Source of the DNA: Hyphomicrobiales bacterium
GTDB taxonomy: Bacteria; Pseudomonadota; Alphaproteobacteria; Rhizobiales; Rhizobiaceae
Direction of reading: 5' to 3'
Assembly (NCBI GenBank): GCA_900470285.1
Contig: UCAG01000016.1
Coordinates: 186,001-250,000 of the forward strand
DNA length: 64,000 bases
The translations under genes were made by a program, and so were the position numbers. Positions 38,954 through 49,944 of this stretch are shown here, piece by piece. Under the pieces are notes generated by a model. The model searched no databases and was not told the origin of the DNA. It saw only the letters and a list, made by a program, of their open reading frames with translations. Numbering within the stretch: the stretch's first letter is position 1; the number at the start of each line of letters is the position of its first letter.

Positions 38954-39041
38954 GCGTATCTTATCCGATCGGAGCGGGATACGAAATCAGTCCGGTGAAC
39001 TGATTTCCCTGCGTAGACGCTTCACACTTTTCGGGATACGC
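38954..39041. repeat. Dispersed palindromic repeat family B, copy 3 (long form)
   Basis: 88-bp element bounded by GCGTATC (38954) and GATACGC (ending 39041), with an internal hairpin GAAATCAG/CTGATTTC (38983-39007) and the family string CACACTTTTCGGGATACGC. It lies in the 200-bp gap between envC and rlmH and ends 5 bases from the rlmH stop. Confidence 0.75.
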
Positions 39042-39046
39042 TCAAA

Positions 39047-39529
39047 TTACACCCGATGATAAGGATGTCCGGAAAGAATAGTTACCGCACGATATAATTG
39101 CTCGGCAATCAGAATACGCGCCAGCTGATGCGGCCATGTCATTTTGCCCATTGCCAGCACCAGATCAGCCCGTGCCCGCAATTGCGGATCATGACCGTCA
39201 GGCCCGCCAAGAGCTAAAATCAACTGTCTTTTGCCGCCATCACGGATTTTGCCCATCTGCTCGGCAAAAGCCTCAGAGCCAAGCTCTTTACCGCGCTCGT
39301 CCAGCAGGATCAGAGCAGCGCCATTATCCAGCGCTTCATAGACACGCGCAGCCTCATCAGCCTTGCGCTGATCCGCATTACCGCCACGGCTTTCGGTAAT
39401 CTCACTGACACCGGTAAACTCAAATCCCAAAGCCGTTCCGGATTTGGAAAAACGGTCAAAGTATCGCTCGGCCAATTCCCGCTCGGGACCGGCTTTCATT
39501 TTTCCGACCGCATAAACTGTAACACGCAT
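39047..39529 (-). CDS. rlmH: 23S rRNA pseudouridine1915 N3-methyltransferase RlmH
   Basis: 160 residues, SPOUT methyltransferase acting on the 70S ribosome. MRVTVYAVGKMKAGPERELAERY-type start, LLDERGKELGSEAFA, LALGGPDGHDP and the C-terminal knot HQLARILIAEQLYRA followed by HPYH are all present. The ATG at 39529 matches the family. It lies 95 bases after rsfS, the classical rsfS-rlmH order. Confidence 0.96.
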   Translation of the reverse strand: MRVTVYAVGKMKAGPERELAERYFDRFSKSGTALGFEFTGVSEITESRGGNADQRKADEAARVYEALDNGAALILLDERGKELGSEAFAEQMGKIRDGGKRQLILALGGPDGHDPQLRARADLVLAMGKMTWPHQLARILIAEQLYRAVTILSGHPYHRV

Positions 39530-39624
39530 AATCAAAAAACCTCTGCCTGCCATAATCTGTCAGGCAGTTTGAACAGCATGCCGTCACAATCCGGCATGCC
39601 TGATCTTACAAATCATCGTGCAAA

Positions 39625-40050
39625 TTAATGCACTGACTTTTTACGCGGATTAAATTCATCCGCTTCCGGTGTGAGCCAGATTTTTTCAATATTATAGAAC
39701 TCACGGATTTCCGGATGGAAAATATGAACGATAATATCGCCCGTATCCACCAGAACCCAGTCTGCTGATTCAAGACCTTCGATCTGAACATCACGCACAC
39801 CGATTTCTTTCAGCGCACGCAACATATGATCGGCCACAGCACCGACATGGCGCTGGGAGCGACCGGAAGCGATCACCATATAATCGCCCAATGCGGATTT
39901 ACCGCGCAGATCAATGGAAATGATATCTTCTGCCTTGGAGTCATCAAGGCTTGCAAGCAGAACCTCTAAAGCATGAGACACAGTGGCTTCGCCGCTGACC
40001 TCAGCTGGTGAAGGCGTGGTAACACCCTTCTTTTCAATTGCTGTTCTCAA
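39625..40050 (-). CDS. rsfS: Ribosomal silencing factor RsfS
   Basis: About 141 residues; binds uL14 and blocks subunit joining under starvation. SKAEDIISIDLRGKSALGDY, MVIASGRSQRHVGAVAD, GLESADWVLVDTGDIIVH and FHPEIREFYNIEKIW are the DUF143 core. The frame is open to 40149, but the TTG at 40050 follows GGAAAGG at good spacing and gives LRTAIEKKG, so I take this as start. Order nadD-rsfS-rlmH is the usual one. Confidence 0.93.
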   Translation of the reverse strand: MRTAIEKKGVTTPSPAEVSGEATVSHALEVLLASLDDSKAEDIISIDLRGKSALGDYMVIASGRSQRHVGAVADHMLRALKEIGVRDVQIEGLESADWVLVDTGDIIVHIFHPEIREFYNIEKIWLTPEADEFNPRKKSVH

Positions 40051-40188
40051 TGAGTACCTTTCCGTAAAGAACAACGCCACACGGCAACTACTCCCCGTGT
40101 AACTATAAAAGTGGCAGAGTCCTGTGTCTGTTTCAAGACACGGACTCATGGAAATTTGACAGGAAAAATAACCTGCTGATTTTGCGTC

Positions 40189-40860
40189 TTATTCTCTCAT
40201 CTCTTGCCGGCGCAATTGCGTGGATGAAAGATCCGACTGCGGCCCGTGGATAAAAACCCATGCCGGAGCCGGCTGTGTTGCAAGTTTTGCAGCCTCTGTT
40301 TCAGGCAGGCGTGCCGCCTCGAACTGCTGCGCCATCACGGAATCTTCCGCCGCCATATTCGAACCCGGCCGGTTGATGACAGCAATCGGATAAGTACGGG
40401 CAATTTCATTCCATTCCTGCCAGTGATGGAAATTCATCAGATTATCCGCGCCCATAATCCAGACCAGATGCTTGTCCGGATTATGTTTGCGCACCAGCGC
40501 CAGCGTATCTGCCGTATAGCGCACCTGATAACTGGCTTCAAATGCCGTAACATGAATTCTCTTATCAGTGATAAGCTCTTCACTCAGCGCGATCCGTTTG
40601 GACAGCGGTGCCAGTTCGTTCACATCTTTCAGCGGATTGCCGGGTGTCACCACCCACCAGACCTGATCCAGCCCCAGCCGTTCCAGTGCCAGTTCTGCCA
40701 CCAGAACATGGCCTGCATGAGGCGGGTTGAAAGAACCACCGAACAGGCCAATTTTAGCGCCAGCCGCTGCAACAGGCATGCGCAGATATTCTTTTGCTAC
40801 ATCCTGAAATGCTTGCGGTAAAGCAGCCTTGTCAGATTGATCTTTCACTGGTTTGGACAT
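40189..40860 (-). CDS. nadD: Nicotinate-nucleotide adenylyltransferase
   Basis: 223 residues; makes deamido-NAD from nicotinate mononucleotide and ATP. GLFGGSFNPPHAGHVLVAEL carries the nucleotidyltransferase HxGH-type motif, with WIMGADNLMNFHHWQEW and the C-terminal SSTQLR (ISSTxIR class). It lies directly after proA (9 bases) in the obgE-proB-proA-nadD-rsfS-rlmH run. Confidence 0.95.
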   Translation of the reverse strand: MSKPVKDQSDKAALPQAFQDVAKEYLRMPVAAAGAKIGLFGGSFNPPHAGHVLVAELALERLGLDQVWWVVTPGNPLKDVNELAPLSKRIALSEELITDKRIHVTAFEASYQVRYTADTLALVRKHNPDKHLVWIMGADNLMNFHHWQEWNEIARTYPIAVINRPGSNMAAEDSVMAQQFEAARLPETEAAKLATQPAPAWVFIHGPQSDLSSTQLRRQEMRE

Positions 40861-40869
40861 GAGCGCTGT

Positions 40870-42150
40870 TTAAACCCGTGTCTGTCCGTTACCGCGGACG
40901 CGATATTTGAACGAAGTGAGCTGTTCCACACCAACCGGCCCGCGCGCATGCATTTTGCCTGTTGCGATACCTATTTCCGCACCCATACCGAACTCTCCGC
41001 CATCAGCAAATTGTGTCGAAGCATTGTGCAGCAAAATGGCTGAATCAATCTCGTTAAAGAACCGCTCAACAACCGCAGCATTTTCTGCAATCACAGCCTC
41101 GGTATGATGGGATGAATAGCGGTTGATATGTGCCAGCGCACCATCAATGCCATCAACCAATGCTACAGAAATGATGGCATCCAGATATTCCGTTGCCCAG
41201 TCTTCCGCAGTTGCCGGTTCAGCTGCCGGATATAATGCACAAACCTCTGCATCACCACGGATGAGACAACCGGCTTTCGCAAGTTCATCCAGTACCGGCA
41301 CCAGATGAGTTTCCGCCACATTGCGATCAACCAGCAAAGTCTCTGCTGCACCGCAAATACCTGTACGGCGCATTTTGGCATTGACAACGATCTTCTTTGC
41401 CATTTCCAGATCAGCACTGCTATCAATATAAACATGGCACAGGCCTTCGAGATGAGCGAAAACCGGCACCCGCGCCTCTTCCTGCACACGGGCAACAAGG
41501 CTTTTACCGCCACGCGGTACAATCACATCAATCGCACCATTCAGACCTTTGAGCATTTCACCAACGGCAGCACGATTTGTTACCGGCACCATCTGAATGG
41601 CAGCTTCCGGCAAACCGGCAGCTTTCAGGCCTTCTGCCAATGCAGCATGAATTTCACGGGATGAATGGGCGGAATCGGAACCACCACGCAGGATCACCGC
41701 ATTACCGGCTTTCAGGCAGAGCGCACCGGCATCAGCGGTCACATTCGGACGGCTTTCATAAATCACGCCGATCACACCAAGCGGTGTGCGTACACGCTCA
41801 ATATGCAAACCATTCGGGCGATCCCATTCGGTCATCACTTCACCGACCGGATCTCTCAAAGCTGCAATCGCACGAATACCGTCAGCCATCGCACGGATAC
41901 GTGCTTCATCCAGTTTCAGACGATCAATGAATGAGGCTGCCGTTCCTGCCGCTTCCGCTGCGGCAACATCCAGCACATTCGCATTGAGGATCAGATCTTT
42001 GCGTCGCAACAAGGCATCGGCCATAGCAATCAGGGCTGCGTGTTTGCGCTCGGCGCTGGCAATCGCCAGCGGGCCTGCAGCAGCACGCGCTTTGCGGCCA
42101 AGCTCTGCCATCAGTTCAGAAACGGCCAGATTATCCTGCTTATCCTGCAT
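40870..42150 (-). CDS. proA: Gamma-glutamyl phosphate reductase
   Basis: Second step of proline synthesis: NADPH reduction of gamma-glutamyl phosphate. 426 residues from the ATG at 42150, which overlaps the proB stop by 11 bases. Signature [23 protein letters not shown] (split: ESRPNV, GALCLKSGNA-like), [30 protein letters not shown] with the catalytic Cys, and a C-terminal [15 protein letters not shown]. Confidence 0.97.
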   Translation of the reverse strand: MQDKQDNLAVSELMAELGRKARAAAGPLAIASAERKHAALIAMADALLRRKDLILNANVLDVAAAEAAGTAASFIDRLKLDEARIRAMADGIRAIAALRDPVGEVMTEWDRPNGLHIERVRTPLGVIGVIYESRPNVTADAGALCLKAGNAVILRGGSDSAHSSREIHAALAEGLKAAGLPEAAIQMVPVTNRAAVGEMLKGLNGAIDVIVPRGGKSLVARVQEEARVPVFAHLEGLCHVYIDSSADLEMAKKIVVNAKMRRTGICGAAETLLVDRNVAETHLVPVLDELAKAGCLIRGDAEVCALYPAAEPATAEDWATEYLDAIISVALVDGIDGALAHINRYSSHHTEAVIAENAAVVERFFNEIDSAILLHNASTQFADGGEFGMGAEIGIATGKMHARGPVGVEQLTSFKYRVRGNGQTRV

Positions 42151-43309
42151 CGCACATTTCCCCCTCAGCACTCACAGCACCCAGCAAACGGTGGCCGCGG
42201 ATCACCAGATCATTGCGGTGCACCATCGAGGAGCGCGCGAAATAACCGAGAATTTCCTCAATCTCACCGCTCTTATGACCAGCGATCTTCACGGCATCGG
42301 CAGCATCATAACCGGCAAGACCACGGGCAACCTCTCGCCCCTCCAGATTGAGAATGGAAACCGTATCGCCGCGCTGAAAATCACCGCGGATTTCCCGCAC
42401 ACCGGCTGGCAAAAGAGACTTACCGGATTTCAGCGCTTTCAAAGCACCATCATCAATCACCAATTGCCCCGCAGCATCGAGATGGCCGGAAATCCAGACC
42501 TTCCATGCATTAACCGGCGCATTGGACGCTTTGAACAGTGTTGACCGCTCACCACGATCAATCGCCGCCAGCGGGTTCATCCGCGTACCGGAGGTGATGA
42601 TCATCGCAGTTCCGGCCGCATTGGCAATCTTACCGGCATCCAGCTTGGTTTTCATACCACCACGCGACAATTCAGAAGCGGCAGCACCGGCCATAGCTTC
42701 AATATCCGGCGTGATTGCTTCCACTACCGGTAAAAACTGCGCATTCGGGTCTTTATGCGGGGGCGCAGTATAAAGGCCGTCAATATCAGACAACAGAATG
42801 AGCAGATCAGCACCGATCATGGTAGCAACACGGGCAGCCAGACGATCATTATCGCCATAACGGATTTCGTTAGTCGCAACCGTATCATTTTCATTGATAA
42901 CCGGCACGGCCTTGAGCTTCAGCAGCGTTTCAATCGTCGCGCGGGCATTGAGATAGCGGCGGCGCTCTTCCGTATCAGACAATGTGAGCAGCACCTGCCC
43001 TGCCATAATCTGATGAGCGCCCAGCACATCGGCATAGGCTTTCGCCAGTGCAATCTGTCCTGCGGCGGCTGATGCCTGACTTTCCTCAAGCTTAAGCGTG
43101 CCGGGCGGCAGCCCCAGAACCGTGCGTCCCAGTGCAACCGCGCCAGAGGACACCACCAGCACTTCCACACCTTGTGCCTGCAAAGCCGCAATATCAGCTG
43201 CAAGGCTGACCAGCCAGTTCTGCTTCAGCCCCTGAGCACGATCAACCAGAAGCGCCGAGCCGATTTTGATAACAATACGACGATAATTCTTCAGCGCCCC
43301 GATCGTCAT
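42140..43309 (-). CDS. proB: Glutamate 5-kinase
   Basis: First step of proline synthesis. 389 residues: amino-acid kinase domain ([60 protein letters not shown]) and a C-terminal PUA domain (about 300-385). The start at 43309 ([11 protein letters not shown]) is 7 bases after the obgE stop; the longer open frame runs into obgE. The enzyme family is feedback-inhibited by proline. Confidence 0.97.
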   Translation of the reverse strand: MTIGALKNYRRIVIKIGSALLVDRAQGLKQNWLVSLAADIAALQAQGVEVLVVSSGAVALGRTVLGLPPGTLKLEESQASAAAGQIALAKAYADVLGAHQIMAGQVLLTLSDTEERRRYLNARATIETLLKLKAVPVINENDTVATNEIRYGDNDRLAARVATMIGADLLILLSDIDGLYTAPPHKDPNAQFLPVVEAITPDIEAMAGAAASELSRGGMKTKLDAGKIANAAGTAMIITSGTRMNPLAAIDRGERSTLFKASNAPVNAWKVWISGHLDAAGQLVIDDGALKALKSGKSLLPAGVREIRGDFQRGDTVSILNLEGREVARGLAGYDAADAVKIAGHKSGEIEEILGYFARSSMVHRNDLVIRGHRLLGAVSAEGEMCDAG

Positions 43310-43316
43310 GATCTGC

Positions 43317-44420
<1,104 letters not shown>

Positions 44421-44522
44421 TTAAGAGGTAATAAATTGCAGAGATATGCGACCGCAATTTTAACTGAGATATTTAAACTGAGCCAATACAGCAAAAAACC
44501 GGACTTGAAAACCGCCGCCTAA

Positions 44523-44573
44523 AGCATGTCGCAGCTAAATATATTCATTTGAGCTACCGCGATCATGCGACAA
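44523..44573 (+). repeat. Dispersed palindromic repeat family A, copy 2
   Basis: 51-bp element beginning AGCATGTCGC and ending GCGATCATGCGACAA; near-identical to the reverse complement of 7968-8018 with only a handful of differences, including a partly lost central palindrome. It lies between obgE and the acetyltransferase gene. Confidence 0.8.
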
Positions 44574-44606
44574 ACAGCCTTCATAAAGCCGGAGCAGTGC
44601 AGAGCG

Positions 44607-45278
44607 TTATTGCCCTGCACCACGCATTTCCAGCCATTGCTGGCGGGTCATGATATAGCATTCAACCGGTACATCACCGTCAGTAACGGAATGTCCGACC
44701 GCAGAGCCGGTATGTCTGAAACCGCATTTTTCAATCACACGTTTTGAGCCTTCATTGCGACTCTGGGCGCTGATATAAATCTGCTCCAGCGACAATTCAC
44801 GAAATGATAAATCAATCAATGCGGTTGCGGCTTCTGTGGCATAGCCTTTGCCCCAATAGGGTTCACCCAGCCAATAACCGATTTCATAGCCCGAACCATA
44901 TTTATGATCGTGCAAAGTAATGCTGCCGATAAATTCACCGGTCTCGGCTAAGGTAATCGCATAGGCGAACTGGCCAATAGCGCCCGATGCCGCGAGTTTG
45001 ATAAAATCAACCGCATGCTCGCGGGAATAGGGATAAGGCAAACGCGCCAGCATGCGCGCCACTTTCACATTGTCAGCCAGAACAGCAAGGGCGTCGATAT
45101 CCTCTTCATGCGGCAACCGTAGTACGAGGCGCTCGGTGAGCTGCACGGGAGAATCCCGCAAGACAACATCTGCGCCATAATCACCTGTCAGGCCTGCGCC
45201 TCTGAGATCATCATCGGCCACTGTTGCGGCCTGCTTACTGTCACTGTTTAGTTCTGTTCCGCTCTGCAATTTTGTCAT
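44607..45278 (-). CDS. GNAT acetyltransferase, RimJ/RimL-like
   Basis: 223 residues. A 45-residue polar N-terminus precedes a GNAT domain with LTERLVLRLPHEEDIDALAVL, EFIGSITLHDHKYGSGYEIGYW (split GSITL, GYWLG), WGKGYATEAATALIDLSF (acetyl-CoA P-loop) and ISAQSRNEGSKRVIEKCGF. The pattern is of the ribosomal-protein alanine acetyltransferase branch (GNAT_3). It lies between obgE and rpmA, a position often occupied by such a gene in Brucella relatives. Confidence 0.88.
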   Translation of the reverse strand: MTKLQSGTELNSDSKQAATVADDDLRGAGLTGDYGADVVLRDSPVQLTERLVLRLPHEEDIDALAVLADNVKVARMLARLPYPYSREHAVDFIKLAASGAIGQFAYAITLAETGEFIGSITLHDHKYGSGYEIGYWLGEPYWGKGYATEAATALIDLSFRELSLEQIYISAQSRNEGSKRVIEKCGFRHTGSAVGHSVTDGDVPVECYIMTRQQWLEMRGAGQ

Positions 45279-45320
45279 TGTTGCTTTCAGGCCTGCCGGC
45301 CATCCTCCGGGAAAAATAAA

Positions 45321-45348
45321 AAGGGGAGACGGTTTCCCGTCTCCCCTT
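45321..45348 (-). terminator. Terminator of rplU-rpmA
   Basis: AAGGGGAGACGG-TTTC-CCGTCTCCCCTT, followed on the minus strand by TTTTATTTTT. Strong. Confidence 0.93.
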
Positions 45349-45420
45349 CAATATTTTGTCCGTAAAGCGGCTTCATATATCGGGTTCGACAGGAACACCG
45401 GTATATGAATGGAGCACCGG

Positions 45421-45690
45421 TTACTCCGCAGCTTCAGCCATCGGGTTCACGGATACAAAGGTTCGGCCGTTTGCTTTTGTCTTGAAAGACACAACGCCGT
45501 CAGCCTTTGCGAACAGGGTATGATCTTTACCCATGCCAACATTTGCACCCGGATGCCACTGTGTACCGCGCTGGCGAACAATGATGTTGCCTGCGATAAC
45601 AGCTTCGCTACCGAATTTTTTCACGCCAAGGCGTTTCGACTCTGAATCGCGACCGTTACGCGATGAACCGCCAGCTTTCTTATGTGCCAT
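45421..45690 (-). CDS. rpmA: 50S ribosomal protein L27
   Basis: 89 residues: [40 protein letters not shown] and [20 protein letters not shown] are bL27 throughout, with no N-terminal cleavable extension. AAAGGAG ribosome site. Second gene of the rplU-rpmA operon. Confidence 0.98.
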   Translation of the reverse strand: MAHKKAGGSSRNGRDSESKRLGVKKFGSEAVIAGNIIVRQRGTQWHPGANVGMGKDHTLFAKADGVVSFKTKANGRTFVSVNPMAEAAE

Positions 45691-45714
45691 CGGTATTCTC
45701 CTTTAATTCGTTGA

Positions 45715-46098
45715 TTACTCAGCAGCTTCAGCTTTTGGCGCAGCCTTTTTCGGCGCGGCCTTAGCTTTAGCGGATGGCTTTGCACCACCGGTGAGGATTT
45801 CCGAAATGCGGATTGTCGTCAGTTCCTGACGATGACCGCGTGTACGCTTGGAGTTCTGGCGGCGACGCTTCTTGAACGCGATAACTTTTTTCGCACGGCC
45901 CTGTTCAACAACTTCTGCAGTTACAACAGCACCTTCAACGCGCGGAGCACCAACAGTGGCGTTTTCACCTTCGCCAACAATCAGAACTTCTGCAAATTCT
46001 ACAACATCACCGGCTTCACCGGCAACTTTTTCAACTTTAAGCACATCATTGGCGGCAACGCGATACTGCTTACCACCTGTCTTAATGACTGCGAACAT
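45715..46098 (-). CDS. rplU: 50S ribosomal protein L21
   Basis: 127 residues: [40 protein letters not shown] and [20 protein letters not shown] form the bL21 core; the last 25 residues are an Ala/Lys-rich extension seen in Rhizobiales. AAAGGAAA ribosome site. It leads rpmA, 24 bases downstream. Confidence 0.98.
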   Translation of the reverse strand: MFAVIKTGGKQYRVAANDVLKVEKVAGEAGDVVEFAEVLIVGEGENATVGAPRVEGAVVTAEVVEQGRAKKVIAFKKRRRQNSKRTRGHRQELTTIRISEILTGGAKPSAKAKAAPKKAAPKAEAAE

Positions 46099-46462
46099 TT
46101 GTTTTCCTTTCGGGTCGTTCGTTTCCGGTTCTCCCGCAAGGCAGGGACCGTCTTCTTGTCAGTCGTGACAGTTTGATTATTTATCTTAACAAAAACATCA
46201 GTTTAAGGGCTGATAAACACACAACAAAAGTCAAAGGGGATTCTCATCCTCCTGCGACGTGGCCGCATATAGTGGCAAAAACGCCGCCGCGTCAAGGTTT
46301 TTCAGACCACAAAGCACATTATCTGCCAAATTATGCTGTTTTATGAACGATTAGGTCTTGTCTAAATCCGCTGTCCGCGTTATGAGCGCGACACATTCAG
46401 CAAATCGCATGATTTGATATGAATACAGACTTTTAGGTTTGTACTTCATATTACGATAAAGC
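46099..46462. other. Gene-free region between rplU and tRNA-Ser
   Basis: 364 bases without a coding signal. The left part holds the rplU promoter and leader (minus strand); the right part the tRNA promoter (plus strand). It contains a loose inverted repeat around CAAATCGCATGATTTG (46400-46415), which recalls family A repeats but is too diverged to assign. Confidence 0.4.
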
Positions 46463-46552
46463 GGAGAGGTGGCTGAGTGGTTGAAAGTACCGCACTCGAA
46501 ATGCGGCGTGGGGGCAACTCCATCGTGGGTTCGAATCCCACCCTCTCCGCCA
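46463..46552 (+). tRNA. tRNA-Ser (anticodon CGA)
   Basis: 90 bases including an encoded CCA. Acceptor GGAGAGG pairs with CCTCTCC (46542-46548), D-arm GGCTGAGTGG, anticodon loop in GCACTCGAAATGC (anticodon CGA, reads UCG), a long class II variable arm (GTGGGGGCAACTCCATC) and T-arm GTGGGTTCGAATCCCAC. All genes to the right have accessory character, so this tRNA is the likely insertion target of an island; no second copy of its 3' end was found inside the window. Confidence 0.97.
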
Positions 46553-46695
46553 TTTTACCCTATTAAATTGAGCATAGCTTACTCAGGTATCTCTCCCTGC
46601 GCGGTCCATCGCTCGTGTCCAGTCAAGAGCCACACTCAAGGCACAACCTCGATTATCGAGTAAGCCAAAGATCATACACAAGCAGAGGCGTGCAG

Positions 46696-48054
46696 TTAGC
46701 ACCTGGAAGCTCCTAACTGCGATGCTGCAACCAATACATCTGCAAGGCGAACGACATCTTCGTGTTGAGTGCGCCATGACGACAAACTAACCCGAAACGC
46801 AGGACGCCCTTGCCAGACCGTATTGCCGAACCAACCTGCACCTGTGTCAAGAACGGTTTGTCGAACCCGGGCAGTTCTCTCATCATCACCACAGCGCACC
46901 AGCACTTGATTAAGCACAACACGATTGAGAACATCGAGACCACCTTCATGCAGGCGTTGCGATAACCACATGGCTTCATCACAATGACGGTCGATCAAAT
47001 TCGCAATGCCTGCGCGACCAAGCGTTCTAAGCGCGGCCCAAATAGGAATTCCGCGAGCACGGCGAGAAAACTCCAGTGTAAGGTTTTTTTGCGAGTCGGC
47101 AGAAGCAACCGCATAAACTGCATCGGCATTCATGGTTTGAGCAAATGCCTCTGCGTGGCGGCAGATGGCGACCGCGCCATCATAAGGCGTGTTCAACCAT
47201 TTATGACCATCCGTCGTCCAGCTATCAGCCGCCTCGATCCCATCCGTGAGTGCTTTTCGTGACGAAGCCCGCGCCCACAGACCGAATGCGCCGTCAACAT
47301 GAACCCAAGCATTCGCCATTCTGGCCGTTTTGATAAGGGGAACAAATGGATCGAACTCGCCGGTATTTACCTCTCCTGCCTGAAGGCAAAGAATGGTTCT
47401 GTCATCAAGCGCAGGCAATTGTTCGGGATCAATCCGACCGAAGCCATCAGTCGGCGCAATAATCAAACGCGCAGTTCCAAATCCCAAAAGTCTAAGCGCT
47501 TTTTTAACAGTAATATGGACGGTTTCAGAAACAACGACCTTGATTTCAGGAGCGCCGATCAAACCATCTCTATCGAAGTTCCAACCTTGTCGCGCTAGCA
47601 GCGATCGGCGTGCCGTCGAAAGACAAGAAAGCGTGCATGCTGTTGCGCTGGTTCCAAATCCCACTGCGCTCTCACGAGGCAGATCAAGGATATCAAGAAG
47701 CCATTGTCCCGCTACTTTCTCTATCGTCGCTGCAACCGGTGAATTATCATAGGATGAGGCGCATTGATCCCATGCCAGCATCAGCCGTTCGGCAGCAGCA
47801 GCTGCTGGCAGAGCTGCGCCAACCACAAAACCGAAATAGCGCGGGCCATTCGAAGCTGTGGTTGCAGGTGAGCCATATGTGTCGAGCATACGCAAAGTTT
47901 CGATAGCATCCAGACCATAATCTGGCAGCTTTTCCGCGAATACGGCAAGACCGTCACGTGCAGCCTGATTTGGAAACGGTGAGCGCTCTTCAATACCCAC
48001 CAGATAATCCCTCGCACGCTTATCCGCTTCTGCGACAAGTTCGAGCTCCTGCAT
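46696..48054 (-). CDS. PLP-dependent group II decarboxylase
   Basis: 452 residues, aromatic-amino-acid/glutamate decarboxylase superfamily. GYFGFVVGAALP-like ARYFGFVVGAALPAA-type segment near residue 75, VGFGTSATACTLSCLSTARRSLL, WVHVDGAFGLWARAS (Asp binding the pyridine ring) and the PLP lysine in DGHKWLNTPYDGA. It decarboxylates an unknown amino acid. The start at 48054 follows AAAGGAAATATAT. It lies 30 bases downstream of the HxlR regulator on the same strand, probably co-transcribed, and is opposite an exporter: the set may make or tolerate an amine or related compound. Confidence 0.87.
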   Translation of the reverse strand: MQELELVAEADKRARDYLVGIEERSPFPNQAARDGLAVFAEKLPDYGLDAIETLRMLDTYGSPATTASNGPRYFGFVVGAALPAAAAAERLMLAWDQCASSYDNSPVAATIEKVAGQWLLDILDLPRESAVGFGTSATACTLSCLSTARRSLLARQGWNFDRDGLIGAPEIKVVVSETVHITVKKALRLLGFGTARLIIAPTDGFGRIDPEQLPALDDRTILCLQAGEVNTGEFDPFVPLIKTARMANAWVHVDGAFGLWARASSRKALTDGIEAADSWTTDGHKWLNTPYDGAVAICRHAEAFAQTMNADAVYAVASADSQKNLTLEFSRRARGIPIWAALRTLGRAGIANLIDRHCDEAMWLSQRLHEGGLDVLNRVVLNQVLVRCGDDERTARVRQTVLDTGAGWFGNTVWQGRPAFRVSLSSWRTQHEDVVRLADVLVAASQLGASRC

Positions 48055-48084
48055 ATATATTTCCTTTGCTCTGCCACAATTTAA

Positions 48085-48537
48085 TCAGCGGTCTTCGATC
48101 TTCTTCACACGGGTATCGTTCCAGTTCAAAGGGCGCCCATCTTGCGCACGCAGCTCCAAACGAGCAACGGGAGCACCTGTATCGGTATCCAGTAGTGCAG
48201 ATTTTGGCTCATTTGGCCGATAGAGATAATCTTCGCCCCATTGGCGCAGCGCAACGATAACAAGGAAAAGTCCGCGCCCTTTCTCAGTAAGCACGTATTC
48301 CTGATAAGCAGATCCATCCGAAGCAGGAGCGAGTTCCAAAATGTCTCGTTCAGTTAAGATGCGCAAACGCGTTGCCAGCGTTCCCTTGGCGATGCCAAGC
48401 CCTGTCTGAAATTCGCTAAAGCGCCGCACACCATCAAAAGCGTCTCGGATAATAAGCAGAGACCACCAATCCCCAATGACATCCAACCCCCGCGCTACCG
48501 GGCACCCGGCATCCCACAGACTAACCCGCTTTACCAT
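48085..48537 (-). CDS. HxlR-family transcriptional regulator
   Basis: 150 residues. Winged-helix core: CPVARGLDVIGDWWSLLIIRDAF (the Cys at the usual redox/ligand position, residue 12), then FQTGLGIAKGTLATRLRILT and YVLTEKGRGL. HxlR proteins sense aldehydes, quinones or drugs. It is divergent from the MFS gene (94 bases apart) and upstream of the decarboxylase; the intergenic region carries two copies of AACTAGATT that could be its operator. Confidence 0.92.
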   Translation of the reverse strand: MVKRVSLWDAGCPVARGLDVIGDWWSLLIIRDAFDGVRRFSEFQTGLGIAKGTLATRLRILTERDILELAPASDGSAYQEYVLTEKGRGLFLVIVALRQWGEDYLYRPNEPKSALLDTDTGAPVARLELRAQDGRPLNWNDTRVKKIEDR

Positions 48538-48577
48538 GGCTTTTTGCCTTCACATTTTGATTCTTGTCTCAATTTAG

Positions 48578-48623
48578 AACTAGATTTTCGTCACCGCAAG
48601 TGGTCTTAACATGAAACTAGATT
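48578..48623. promoter_or_regulatory. Candidate HxlR operator, direct repeats AACTAGATT
   Basis: AACTAGATT occurs twice (48578-48586 and 48615-48623), 37 bases apart start to start, in the 93-bp gap between the divergent hxlR and MFS genes. Position and duplication suggest regulator binding; binding itself is inference. Confidence 0.45.
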
Positions 48624-48630
48624 AAATTTC

Positions 48631-49869
48631 ATGGACCGAAATAACATGCAGCACGAATGTAAAAGCAGGACGGAACAGAAAACAGGCATGGGGTTATCAA
48701 AGTCCACAACCTTGATTTTCGCTACCGCCGCCGGCCTTAGCGTGGCAAATATTTACTACGCCCAGCCACTACTCGATTCAATGGCGCTGGATTTCGGAAT
48801 TTCACCATCCTCAATCGGTCTTGTTGTGACATTGACACAAATTGGTTATGCGCTGGGTTTAATATTTCTTGTTCCGCTCGGGGATTTGGTCAACCAACGC
48901 AGCCTCATCATTGGTCAAGGTGTTTTGTCAGTGTGTGCGCTGGTGGGTATTGCAATGGCGAGGACCGAAGCAATCCTCTTCACCAGTCTGGCAGCAATGG
49001 GATTGCTGGCCGTCGTAGTTCAGATGCTGGTCGCTACCGCTGCCACTTTAGCAACGCCCGAGGAACGCGGTAAAACTGTGGGCATGGTTACAAGCGGAGT
49101 CGTTATCGGTATCCTCGCTGCACGATTTATCGCCGGTATACTTGCAGATTTCGGTGGCTGGCGGATGGTTTACCTAACATCGGCGGTCTTAACGGCAGGA
49201 ATGGTCGGATTACTCATGCGAGTTTTGCCGCGTCAGCATTTAGCTAACTGCACAGACAATTACATCGCAACTCTGCGCTCCATTCCGGTTCTTTTCTTAA
49301 CTGATCGAATATTACTGGTTCGCGGCATTCTAGCTCTTTTTATCTTTGCAACGTTCAGCACATTCTGGACGGCTCTGGTCTTGCCCCTTAGCACTGCGCC
49401 ATTCTTCTACTCACATACACAGATTGGTTTATTCGGCTTGGTTGGTCTGGCAGGAGCAATTGCTGCCACAAGCGCAGGTAAATTCGCTGATCGTGGATAC
49501 GAGCAACGGGTAACGGGTTTCTCACTCACGTTATTACTGACATCGTGGGGATTAATCGTATTTCTGCCAAGTTCAATCGCGGCATTACTCATAGGTATTG
49601 TTTTGCTTGACCTTGCTGTGCAAGCCATCCATGTCACCAACCAAAGCATCATTTTCGATCGCCATCCCAACGCCCGCAGCCGCCTCGTCGGCGGCTATAT
49701 GATCTTCTATTCTATTGGCAGTGCTATCGGTGCCATTGCCTCAACAATGGCCTACGCTCAAGCCGGATGGTCCGGCGTATCGATACTCGGTGCGGGGTTT
49801 AGTATCGCTGCCTTACTCGTTTGGGGGACAACACTACATTTGCATATCAAGACACCAAAGAAACAATGA
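48631..49869 (+). CDS. MFS transporter (DHA1-type efflux)
   Basis: 412 residues with about 12 hydrophobic helices. ATAAGLSVANIYYAQPLLDSMALDF is the typical opening of this MFS branch; LVPLGDLVNQR (motif A) and a C-terminal VGGYMIFYSIGSAIGAI follow. Probably a drug or metabolite exporter controlled by the divergent HxlR protein. The start is uncertain: three in-frame ATGs (48631, 48646, 48688) precede the first helix, and none has a strong ribosome site; the first is given. Confidence 0.87.
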   Translation: MDRNNMQHECKSRTEQKTGMGLSKSTTLIFATAAGLSVANIYYAQPLLDSMALDFGISPSSIGLVVTLTQIGYALGLIFLVPLGDLVNQRSLIIGQGVLSVCALVGIAMARTEAILFTSLAAMGLLAVVVQMLVATAATLATPEERGKTVGMVTSGVVIGILAARFIAGILADFGGWRMVYLTSAVLTAGMVGLLMRVLPRQHLANCTDNYIATLRSIPVLFLTDRILLVRGILALFIFATFSTFWTALVLPLSTAPFFYSHTQIGLFGLVGLAGAIAATSAGKFADRGYEQRVTGFSLTLLLTSWGLIVFLPSSIAALLIGIVLLDLAVQAIHVTNQSIIFDRHPNARSRLVGGYMIFYSIGSAIGAIASTMAYAQAGWSGVSILGAGFSIAALLVWGTTLHLHIKTPKKQ

Positions 49870-49944
49870 TATGCTGGGACAACCCTTGGCTCCCCATGCG
49901 GGGTATCCTACGCATGATCTTCAATAAATATTGGAGATCATGCA

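Noticed and set aside
46400-46415. Third copy of repeat family A near the tRNA
   Set aside because: Only a short CAAATC...GATTTG inverted repeat is shared; the flanking 51-bp consensus is not.
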